NCBI GenBank assembly: GCA_007571305.1
Contig: RKRR01000140.1
Coordinates: 25,476 to 89,475, forward strand
Length of the DNA stretch: 64,000 nt
Direction: 5' to 3'
DNA from: Candidatus Poribacteria bacterium
GTDB lineage: Bacteria > Poribacteria > WGA-4E > WGA-3G
Shown: positions 9,627 through 17,421 of the stretch, piece after piece
Numbering within the stretch: the stretch's first letter is position 1
Layout of the letters: each line of letters starts with the position of its first letter
The notes under the pieces: model-generated
Told to the model about the DNA's origin: nothing
Seen by the model: only the letters and a program-made list of their open reading frames with translations
The model's database searches: none
Position numbers and translations under genes: made by a program

Positions 9627-10579
9627 GTCAACACTTTCTCAAGCGTTTTCGTATCCAGATTCGCACCGCTCATCACCATTACCACGCGCTTCCCCGCCAG
9701 TGCATCCGTGAGTTTATGTGCTGCCGCTATCGGAGATGCCCCTGCCCCTTCCGCCAGGTTGTGTGTCCATCGCAATGCCAAACGGATGCCTTCTTCAAGT
9801 TCCGTTTCACTGAGTAATACAATGTCGTGAATGCCTTTGTTGATGATGGATAAGGGCAACGGAAACGGTGCACGGGTCGCAAGTCCATCAGCAATGGTAT
9901 CGCAAGAATTGGTTTCTACACGCTGCCCGGACTTCCACGAATGATAGATAGCCGGTGCATTTTCCGCTTGCACTCCGATGACCTTGACATCGGGGTTGAT
10001 CGCTTTGGAAACTGTGATAGCACCACAGCTACCGCTCCCACCGCCGATAGGCACAATGATTGCATCCACATCTGGGAGACTTTCGAAAATCTCAAGTGAA
10101 TAGGTACCCACACCGTGGAAGAGTGCAGGCTCCATGCACGGATGAACATAGTAAAGTCCGCGCTCCGCTTGGAGTGTTTCACACAGCTCAAGTGCTTCGT
10201 CAAAATCGGAACCGTGTTCGATCAGTTCGGCACCATACGCCCGCATAGCACAATTCTTTTCGGGATTATTCCCGTGTGGCACAACGACCGTAGCCCTAAC
10301 ACCGAATTGCCGAGCCGCGTAAGCGATTGATTGTCCATGGTTTCCGCGTGTCGCTGTAAGAACACCTTTTTCACGTTGTGCTTGCGGAAGGTGGTGCATG
10401 AAGTTTATACCGCCACGCACTTTAAAACTCCCTGTCGGATGATGATTTTCGTGCTTGATGTATGCCTGAAATCCGAGTCGCTCGGACAATTCTGGATAAT
10501 GAATCAGGGGTGTAGGTTTTAAATATTGTGTTACGACGCGTCGCGCCGCAATAATTTTCTGAAGGGTAATAGTTTCCAT
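9614..10579 (-). CDS. PLP-dependent threonine/serine dehydratase family protein
   Basis: 'PTGSFKVRGGINFMHHL' PLP-Lys, 'PIGGGSGSCGAITVSKAINPDVKVIGVQAENAPA'; convergent 13-nt overlap with thiN. Confidence 0.9.
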   Translation of the reverse strand: METITLQKIIAARRVVTQYLKPTPLIHYPELSERLGFQAYIKHENHHPTGSFKVRGGINFMHHLPQAQREKGVLTATRGNHGQSIAYAARQFGVRATVVVPHGNNPEKNCAMRAYGAELIEHGSDFDEALELCETLQAERGLYYVHPCMEPALFHGVGTYSLEIFESLPDVDAIIVPIGGGSGSCGAITVSKAINPDVKVIGVQAENAPAIYHSWKSGQRVETNSCDTIADGLATRAPFPLPLSIINKGIHDIVLLSETELEEGIRLALRWTHNLAEGAGASPIAAAHKLTDALAGKRVVMVMSGANLDTKTLEKVLTYQL

Positions 10580-10822
10580 TTTTTAACGCAATACGTAGTT
10601 TCGGGATTAAGAAAAAGTTATAAAAAGTGCCATGAACCCTTGATTTTATTGACTTTTTCGCTTGTTTAGTTCTTTGAAATATGCGATAATATTAGCAGTT
10701 AAAACGGGAGGTTGTACCCTCCCTTTCATTCCAAAGCGGAGTTGCTTCGGAGATACTGCTGCCATTATACGCAAAATCGCAGAATTTTAGCAACCCCTTT
10801 TGAAAGACAAAGGCGTTTTTTG

Positions 10823-10945
10823 ATGGATCTTATAGAAGTCATGGAACATTTCCCTGACCAAGAGTCTTGCATAGCACATCTCGAATGTGTCAAATAGGCA
10901 GGAAAGCCCGTTTGTTCTCACTGTTGATAGTGTGTGGAAAACTGA
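10823..10945 (+). pseudogene. Remnant of an IS1595-like transposase N-terminus
   Basis: 'MDLIEVMEHFPDQESCIAHLECVK*AGKPVCSHC**' resembles the IS1595 Zn-ribbon N-terminus but has internal stops. Confidence 0.55.
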
Positions 10946-11082
10946 CACCCCAAAGTTTATCTTCATTTGCTTTTGCGCCGATGATGTGTTATAATTGTAT
11001 ATAAATTTTTTGCGGATAGAAGCAACCTGTTTTCTGTCCTTGATGGAACTTATCCGTGCTGAACCTCAATTTGAACGCAAAG

Positions 11083-11127
11083 AGGGGCATTCAGTTCTTC
11101 TGTAAGAGGAAATTCCGATTCCCGACA
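11083..11127 (+). repeat. Dispersed repeat shared with 42148-42192
   Basis: GGGGCATTCAGTTCTTCTGTAAGAGGAAATTCCGATTCCCGAC vs AGGGCATTCAGTTCTCTTGTAGGCGAGATCTCCGAGTCCCGAC. Confidence 0.6.
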
Positions 11128-11206
11128 CATCCTTGTAGGAGCGATTTCTACAAAAAATGTGTAGAAAACCGAGAACTAAATAGCCTCAGAACCTAAAAAG
11201 GAGCAG

Positions 11207-11980
11207 TTGACAATGAGAGTAAAGGTCTATTATATCTGTGCTGTACTGCTGATGTTGAGTCTGTCAACACCCGCAGTCTTCGCACAAGACGCGCAAGCAG
11301 ACAAATTGCTTGGGTGGTGGCTATTTGATAGCGAAAAAGACGAAATTGGAAACTGGGATGACATAGATCTCCACGGTGCCGAGCTCAAAGGCGGTCAGCT
11401 GATTGTTGAGACTGGGAAATGGGCACACGCGCTTGAATACAGCGGACCCGATATCGAAGAGAAAACTTTGATGACATGGGTTGCTCTGGACAGCCTCGCC
11501 GCAACCAAAGGGTCAGCACTCACGTTAGATAAAGCGACAGAGGACCAGTTCAACGCTATTGTTTATGCGGAACGTCAACCGAGTCAATGGATGTCTGGAA
11601 GCAGTTGGTTCCACCGCACTGAGGACTTTCCGAAAGCTCACAATGAAAAGAAAGAAGGCGAAATGGTTTACTTAGCCTTCACTTACGAAGATAAGGGTGG
11701 AACTTACAAAATAACTGGTTACCGAAACGGCGAAAGCCTTGGTAGTTATGAGAAAGGCGAGATCAAAACTTGGCCCACAGGTGATGCCGAAGCAATTTGG
11801 GGGAAACGGCATACAAACGGGCTTGGTGGCCCTGGTGAGCTCAACGCACACATTGAAGAATCCCGGATTTACTCCGTTCCGTTGACTGAAGATGAAGTTA
11901 ACGAAATGGAAATCGGGACGCTCGACGTTGGACCACAAGGGAAGCTCGCGACGCAGTGGGCACAGCTTAAACGGAAATAG
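11207..11980 (+). CDS. Secreted LamG/concanavalin-like domain protein with C-terminal 'KLATQWAQLKRK'
   Basis: Signal peptide 'VYYICAVLLMLSLSTPAVFAQ'; LamG-like body; C-terminal motif shared with three other ORFs here. Confidence 0.75.
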   Translation: MTMRVKVYYICAVLLMLSLSTPAVFAQDAQADKLLGWWLFDSEKDEIGNWDDIDLHGAELKGGQLIVETGKWAHALEYSGPDIEEKTLMTWVALDSLAATKGSALTLDKATEDQFNAIVYAERQPSQWMSGSSWFHRTEDFPKAHNEKKEGEMVYLAFTYEDKGGTYKITGYRNGESLGSYEKGEIKTWPTGDAEAIWGKRHTNGLGGPGELNAHIEESRIYSVPLTEDEVNEMEIGTLDVGPQGKLATQWAQLKRK

Positions 11981-11990
11981 GTTCTTGATT

Positions 11991-12025
11991 ATAGGGCGAA
12001 ACTTAAATGAATTCGCCCTATTTTA
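11991..12025 (+). terminator. Rho-independent terminator
   Basis: ATAGGGCGAA (11991-12000) / TTCGCCCTAT (12012-12021), 10-bp stem, 11-nt loop, then TTTT. Confidence 0.8.
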
Positions 12026-12063
12026 CGTTGATTTAACGAAAATTGCTGACCGAGACAGACGTT

Positions 12064-12735
12064 ATGGAAAGTCGACTCGCACTTTTTTTGCTGTGCTTCG
12101 GTGTCTATATCGTTCCCTTTGTGGCGGCTGAAGAACAGGTTTGGACCTTTGACAACGATGCCTCCGATTGGACCCCCGCGAACGGTAGTTGGGAAGTCGA
12201 AGAAGGTATCTATAAACAAACAATGCGCTGGGGTGAAGCACAGAAAGCATTGGTTGACGGCGCAGAATGGGCAGATCACACACTGGAAGCAAAGGTCCGG
12301 GTTGATGACGGGCATTGGGGTGGTATCGTTTTTCGAGCACAAAATGAATTTGAGTACTATGTGTACCTCATCTGCCCAAAAGAAAACAAATCTGAGTTGT
12401 GGCGGCACAAGCGTAGCACCGCTTTTAAGGACGGGTTTGAAGCACGCGACGAAATCGAACACGACATTGAACCTATCGGTCTTACGATTACGCGCAACGA
12501 GTGGTTCACACTCCGCGTCGTCGTTGAAGGGAGTCGCATCGCAGTTGCTATTAACGATATAGAGCAGGGTGTCTTTATTGATGATACCTACACCGTTGGG
12601 AAAGTCGGTGTCTGGACGTGGGATACCCAAGCCAGTTTTGATGATGTCAGTGTGAACGGCTCCACGACAGCCTCTCTTACTGCAATTGAACCCAAGGGAA
12701 AACTTGCAGTATCGTGGGCAGCGTTAAAAAAATAA
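12064..12735 (+). CDS. Secreted DUF1080/LamG-like protein with C-terminal 'KLAVSWAALKK'
   Basis: ATG 12064 'MESRLALFLLCFGVYIVPFVAAEEQ' signal peptide; 'WTFDNDASDWTPANGSWEVEEGIYKQ', 'FDDVSVNG'. Confidence 0.75.
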   Translation: MESRLALFLLCFGVYIVPFVAAEEQVWTFDNDASDWTPANGSWEVEEGIYKQTMRWGEAQKALVDGAEWADHTLEAKVRVDDGHWGGIVFRAQNEFEYYVYLICPKENKSELWRHKRSTAFKDGFEARDEIEHDIEPIGLTITRNEWFTLRVVVEGSRIAVAINDIEQGVFIDDTYTVGKVGVWTWDTQASFDDVSVNGSTTASLTAIEPKGKLAVSWAALKK

Positions 12736-12840
12736 AGTATCCCAAATTGCCAGTTATGTAGCATAGGAGACCGTTGGCCTCCTGTGCCATCAGAACATAT
12801 AACTTCGGAGTTCATACGGCCCTATAACGGAATCTACTAC
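12736..12840 (+). mobile_element. MITE-1 copy A (degenerate left end)
   Basis: Shares GTAGCATAGGAGACCGTTGG.CTCCTGTGCCATCAGAACATATAACTTCGGAGTTCA...GGAATCTACTA with other copies. Confidence 0.75.
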
Positions 12841-13067
12841 AAAATACGTATCTCTAAAATCAAATCAACGTTTCTAACACCAGTACATCATAATTATTTC
12901 TGCATTCGCAAAATATTACGTTTCTTAGCGAAATTATTTTTCGAGCGGGAAACCGCACAAGAAATACCGATAATTTATCTAACCCAATGTTCACACGGGT
13001 ATAACATTTTTTCCGAAAACTCTCATTATCTAAACGCGTTTTTCAGGCGCACATAGGAGGAATTTTC

Positions 13068-13535
13068 ATGGCAGATGTAGGGAGTGCTGCACCGAATTTC
13101 ACACTTACAGGTGCAGTTAACCAAGAAGATGTTGAAGTTTCATTGAGCGACTACACAGGCAAAAATTTGGTGGTTCTTTTCTATCCGCTCGCTTTTTCCC
13201 CAGTCTGTGCTGAACAGGTGCCAGATTTCAATGAAAGTTTGTCAGCGATTCAAGCGAAAGATGCTGAAGTCATCGCAATCAATCGCGATTCAACGTTTGC
13301 CCATAAGGCGTGGAGCGAGGTGCTCGGTGGAATTGATTTCCCACTCCTCGCAGATATGAATCTTGATGTCTCTAAGCAGTTCGGTATGGCAATCGAAGAT
13401 GTCGGCATTACCACGCGTGGGGTCTTCATCATTGATAAATCTGGGAGTATCGCCTTTAAACACGTCGAAGCGGCTCCACCCGACAATACACTGTCAGCTG
13501 AGCAGGTTCTGGGCGAACTGGACAAGTTGCAATAA
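13068..13535 (+). CDS. Peroxiredoxin (AhpC/TSA family)
   Basis: 'GSAAPNFTLTGAVNQEDVEVSLSDYTGKNLVVLFYPLAFSPVCAEQ' redox motif. Confidence 0.92.
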   Translation: MADVGSAAPNFTLTGAVNQEDVEVSLSDYTGKNLVVLFYPLAFSPVCAEQVPDFNESLSAIQAKDAEVIAINRDSTFAHKAWSEVLGGIDFPLLADMNLDVSKQFGMAIEDVGITTRGVFIIDKSGSIAFKHVEAAPPDNTLSAEQVLGELDKLQ

Positions 13536-13586
13536 GTATTTCGGCGTACCCCGGACTGTCCGAATGGTCCGCGTGCCTCGACTACA

Positions 13587-13660
13587 GAAAAGCGGGTATC
13601 TGGCGAAACTTGCAAACCGTGATTCTCTACCGTGCCAACGCCCGCTTTTCGTTTTAATTT
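13587..13660 (+). terminator. Rho-independent terminator
   Basis: GAAAAGCGGG (13587-13596) / CCCGCTTTTC (13641-13650), followed by GTTTTAATTTT. Confidence 0.65.
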
Positions 13661-13701
13661 TCACAGCATTGACAACACTAAACGGATATGATACAATACG
13701 A

Positions 13702-13768
13702 TTATAGTAAAAACCGAAAATAAGTTCACACCTGTAGCATAGGAAACTGTCAGTCTCCTGTGCCCTTT
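13702..13768 (+). mobile_element. MITE-1 copy B (5' half)
   Basis: TTATAGTAAAAACCGAAAATAAGTTCACACCTGTAGCATAGGAAACTGTCAGTCTCCTGTGCC. Confidence 0.7.
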
Positions 13769-13893
13769 GCCCGAAAACGACAAGGAATACGCCAAATCTT
13801 TCGCAAAAATGAAGGAGTCTCGCCGAAAAGCGGTGTTCGTGTATCTGAAATCATAGAGGTGGCAAGTTGGGTTATACTTAAGAAGAAGTATCA

Positions 13894-14765
13894 ATGCGAA
13901 AATATTCAGGAAGGGTTATTATGCTGCTCCTTAGCTGCGTGGTCTCTTTTACCAGCTGCAGGCGAATGGAGCGAATGATGGATCCGGTTACGCTACCAAC
14001 AGAAGAGATCGTGAAGATTTATTACGGGGATATTGGCACATCTACAATCTATCGTGCCAATCCTGATGGATCATCCATCGAAACACTCATTCCAAATGCT
14101 CAGGCATGGGAAATGGCCTTAGACGTTGCCCAGGGTAAAATCTATTGGATAACATTGTGGGCGGCAGTATCAGCCGGGCAAATTTAGACGGTTCCAACGT
14201 CGAGGTCCTTGTTGAAAGCAGTGGCGAGGGAATAGGTTTGGACTTAAGCGCGCGCAAAATGTACTGGACTGGTGAAGGTCAAATCCGGCGCGCTAATTTA
14301 GATGGATCTGACGTTGAGACGCTCGTCCCAGGATTAAGCAAACCTGACAGTTTTGATCTTGATTTGGTAGGTAGCAAGATGTACTGGACAGATTCTATCG
14401 ACGGAACAATTCTACGGGCGAATTTGGACGGTTCCAACGTCGAGGTCCTTGTTACCGGATTGTCTCATCCCCAAGGGCTCAACGTAGACCGAACATCGGG
14501 CAAGATGTATTGGTGCACTTGGCCCCCTGATAATAAAATCCAACGGGCAAACCTCGATGGATCTGATATTGAAGACCTTATATTCGGGTCAGGTGGATTA
14601 GAGGGAGTTGCACTATCTTTTCCTATAGATGAGATGTACTGGACAGACTTTGAAGACGGGACAATCCGACGGGCAAGCTTAGACGGTTCAGATCCTGAAG
14701 AGATTGTCACTGGGTTATCCAACCCAATATCTATAACTTTGGATATTAGACCTATTATAAGGTGA
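13894..14765 (+). pseudogene. YWTD (LDL-receptor-like) beta-propeller lipoprotein gene with an internal frameshift near 14147
   Basis: ORFs 13894-14187 and 14145-14765 overlap at 'GKIYW|(T)DNIVGGSISRANLDGS'; repeated 'MYWTD...RRANLDGSDVETL' units; lipobox-like 'SFTSC'. Confidence 0.75.
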
Positions 14766-14929
14766 GTTTGATAAATATTCAGGGTAGACACATTTTCCCT
14801 TAAAGTCTCTCTGATAACGGGAATTTAGGAATTATATCCCTAATAATTGCCCCTTTTTGAGTGAATCTATTGCTTTTTTGCTCAATTTGCGTCCGTTTTA
14901 GACCTCTAATATTTTTTTCAAATTGGCGT
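14760..14929 (+). mobile_element. MITE-2 copy 1 (170 bp) with 7-bp TSD TATTATA
   Basis: AGGTGAGTTTGATAAATATT...AATATTTTTTTCAAATTGGCGT; TATTATA at 14753-14759 and 14930-14936; homologous to 44825-44995. Confidence 0.85.
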
Positions 14930-14931
14930 TA

Positions 14932-15057
14932 TTATAGTGAAATCTGAAATAAGTTCACACTTGTAGCATAGGATACCGTTGGTCTCCTGTGCTATCAGAT
15001 AACTTCACGGTTCACACGACGGTACGAGTGTATAAGTAATTACGAAATCTACTATAA
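14932..15057 (+). mobile_element. MITE-1 copy C (126 bp, both ends present)
   Basis: TTATAGTGAAATCTG...CGAAATCTACTATAA terminal inverted repeats with central GTAGCATAGG hairpin. Confidence 0.85.
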
Positions 15058-15058
15058 T

Positions 15059-15130
15059 GCGGGTGTAGCTCAGCGGTAGAGCGTCAGCTTCCCAAGCTGA
15101 GGGTCGCGGGTTCAATTCCCGTCACCCGCT
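15059..15130 (+). tRNA. tRNA-Gly (anticodon CCC)
   Basis: Cloverleaf: GCGGGTG/CACCCGC acceptor, GCTC/GAGC D stem, TCAGC-TTCCCAA-GCTGA, GCGGG-TTCAATT-CCCGT; discriminator T. Confidence 0.95.
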
Positions 15131-15186
15131 TGTATATTTGCCCACTTAAGTATTTGACTTAAAATCGCCTAAAATTGAGGGAATCC

Positions 15187-16290
15187 ATGGCACGAAACCA
15201 ACGATTGACGAAAGAAGAAATCCAAGAAGATAAATTTATTGAAGGGCTTCTGAAAACCTACCAGTTCCTTAAAGAGAATCTGCGAACTATCGTCATTGTG
15301 GGGGGGATAGTGGTTATTGCTGTCGCAGGCTATGCGGCATATTATCAGAATCAGGAGAACCGTCGCGCCGAAGCAACTGTCGCGTTGCGCGAAGCCACCG
15401 AAGCCTACCGAACCGCCGAAGCGAGTCTTTTTGATGCGGAGAAATTAGCAGAAAGTGAAGAATCTCTTGCAACCGCACAGACGCAGCTTCAACAGGTCTT
15501 TGAGAAATATCCGAATACCGCTTTTGCTGACAAGGCACGGTATCAATACGCAAGTTCACTCTATTATCAGGGCAACTACGCAGAAGCCCGATCGCAATTC
15601 CAACAGATCATTGAAAACCATCAACCCGAAAATCAGATGTACAGTCTATACGCACAAAAGGCGATAGGCAACACTTACGAGCAGGAAGATAACTACGCGG
15701 AAGCCGTCACTGCCTATCAGGCGAACAGATTCCCACCCACGCCAGCACTCTCACCGGAGATTCGGAAGTTCGTTCTTGCCGAAGCCAAATTTAATCAGGC
15801 AATTGTTTATGAAAAGTTAGGGGACGTTGAAGCAGCTCGCGCCGCATATAAAGAAATCATGGATGAGTTCCGAACATCACTTGAAACAGGTATTGCCCAA
15901 AAAAGCCTTGAAGCGATTGACGAAGCAAAAGTAGTTATCACTGCCATCGGTGAAATATTGGATCTCTCAAATGCGGAGAAACTGGAAAACGAAAAGCACT
16001 ATTATGACGCTTATGTCGCGTATACCGACGCGATTCGTACCTATAAAGTCAGCAAAGACATTCACGGTGGGTTGTCCTCGGAACTCCGAAAGCAGATTGG
16101 AAGCTTTGAAAAAGAAGCGATGACCATCATAAATAACATTCAAAATGCCCGTCGTGCCGACCACGAAGGTAGAGAGAATTCAGCACTCTACAGTTACGAT
16201 CTGGTTGTTGATTTTGAAAAGCTGGGTTTAAGTCGCCGCCTCTATGAGAATGCACTGCTCCACTACAAACGTCTTGAATCTGCCCAATAA
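15187..16290 (+). CDS. Membrane-anchored TPR protein (YfgM-like N-terminal region)
   Basis: ATG 15187; 'ENLRTIVIVGGIVVIAVAGYAAYY' TM then repeated 'A.YQYASSLYYQGNYAEARSQFQQI' TPRs. Confidence 0.75.
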   Translation: MARNQRLTKEEIQEDKFIEGLLKTYQFLKENLRTIVIVGGIVVIAVAGYAAYYQNQENRRAEATVALREATEAYRTAEASLFDAEKLAESEESLATAQTQLQQVFEKYPNTAFADKARYQYASSLYYQGNYAEARSQFQQIIENHQPENQMYSLYAQKAIGNTYEQEDNYAEAVTAYQANRFPPTPALSPEIRKFVLAEAKFNQAIVYEKLGDVEAARAAYKEIMDEFRTSLETGIAQKSLEAIDEAKVVITAIGEILDLSNAEKLENEKHYYDAYVAYTDAIRTYKVSKDIHGGLSSELRKQIGSFEKEAMTIINNIQNARRADHEGRENSALYSYDLVVDFEKLGLSRRLYENALLHYKRLESAQ

Positions 16291-16336
16291 TTTGTAGGCT
16301 TACCAACATTTTTACTGTTATTAAGGAGCCGCAATA

Positions 16337-17362
16337 ATGTTTTATAAATATGGTCGTCCGCCTTTTTTCGCTTCCAAAACCGTCGGATTTGCTTTTTTGG
16401 GAGTGCTTTTTTTTATCCTTATTCCGTTTGTATCATTAAGTGAAGCGGCCCCGACAGGAAACCTCGCGTATGCAGTCAACGGGTTCGATGAAAACCTGGG
16501 ACGCTTCGATTGGAATCTCTATACAACAGCAATCAAAGGGACTAAAGATTTTAGAGCCATCCCTTTAAACATCAAAGGGATGTATCCCTCGTGGGGTCCG
16601 AATGGGGATATCCTCTATTTTATCCAACGCGATGCTGGGCACTCTAATGTTTATTCCGTTAATCCCGAAAATCCAAAGAACAAGAAGTTGATTACGCCAT
16701 CGGCTGGCACATATCGGTTTCTTTCGGTTTCTCCGAATGGTAAGAAACTCGCGTTCAACGGTTGGACAATAGATCAATTTCCTCAAGACAATCAGATTTG
16801 GGTGCTGGATATTGACAGCGGTGAGATGGAAGTTATGACAGCAGTGGTACACATGGGATGGCCCTTTTCATTTTGGGGGATGTCCTGGTCACCAAATAGT
16901 AAGCAAATTGCCTTCTCGCTCCAAAGACCGGGCTGGTTGGATCATCTCTACATCTTAGACGTTGAAACGAAAGAGATAGAACTCTTGACCGAACTCCATA
17001 AAGATTTTTATCCTGTATGGGCACCCGATGGGCAACGTATCCTTTTCCTCAGATGGAACAGAGAGTTTGATACGTTCTGCACAATTGATGTTGAAACCAA
17101 AACAATTGAGACCCTGTTTGATGTAGATAAAGCCACCGGTTATTGGGCAGATTGGTCCCCTGGAGGAGACTATATGGTCTATTCCCGATGGGGTTCCATC
17201 TATCTCTATGAATTCGCCACCGATGAAACCGAAGCAATAGTTGAGGTCGGTGGTACTAGTAGCGTATTTGTCATTACGTGGTTGCGGGATGCGGAGATAT
17301 TGCCGGTCGAACCGCAAGAGAAGTTGGTCACGACTTGGGGTAACCTCAAGCAAGGAAATTAA
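16337..17362 (+). CDS. Secreted TolB/PD40-like beta-propeller protein with C-terminal 'KLVTTWGNLK'
   Basis: Signal peptide; 'FLSVSPNGKKLAFNG', 'GMSWSPNSKQIAFSLQRPG', 'YPVWAPDGQRILFLRW' blades. Confidence 0.8.
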   Translation: MFYKYGRPPFFASKTVGFAFLGVLFFILIPFVSLSEAAPTGNLAYAVNGFDENLGRFDWNLYTTAIKGTKDFRAIPLNIKGMYPSWGPNGDILYFIQRDAGHSNVYSVNPENPKNKKLITPSAGTYRFLSVSPNGKKLAFNGWTIDQFPQDNQIWVLDIDSGEMEVMTAVVHMGWPFSFWGMSWSPNSKQIAFSLQRPGWLDHLYILDVETKEIELLTELHKDFYPVWAPDGQRILFLRWNREFDTFCTIDVETKTIETLFDVDKATGYWADWSPGGDYMVYSRWGSIYLYEFATDETEAIVEVGGTSSVFVITWLRDAEILPVEPQEKLVTTWGNLKQGN

Positions 17363-17421
17363 AAGTAGTATGCACACTCCGCGTGCTGTAACTTCACGCA
17401 CACCCGAAAAAGGAAAAATCG

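Noticed and set aside
12784-13056. 90-aa ORF
   Set aside because: Starts inside MITE-1 copy A and runs through AT-rich intergenic sequence.
13661-13894. 77-aa minus-strand ORF containing GHRRLTVSYATGVNLF
   Set aside because: Peptide is a translation of MITE-1 and recurs upstream of dnaG; useful only as repeat evidence.
15053-15058. TATAAT just before tRNA-Gly as a promoter -10 box
   Set aside because: It would place the transcription start inside the tRNA; the match comes from the MITE-1 terminus.
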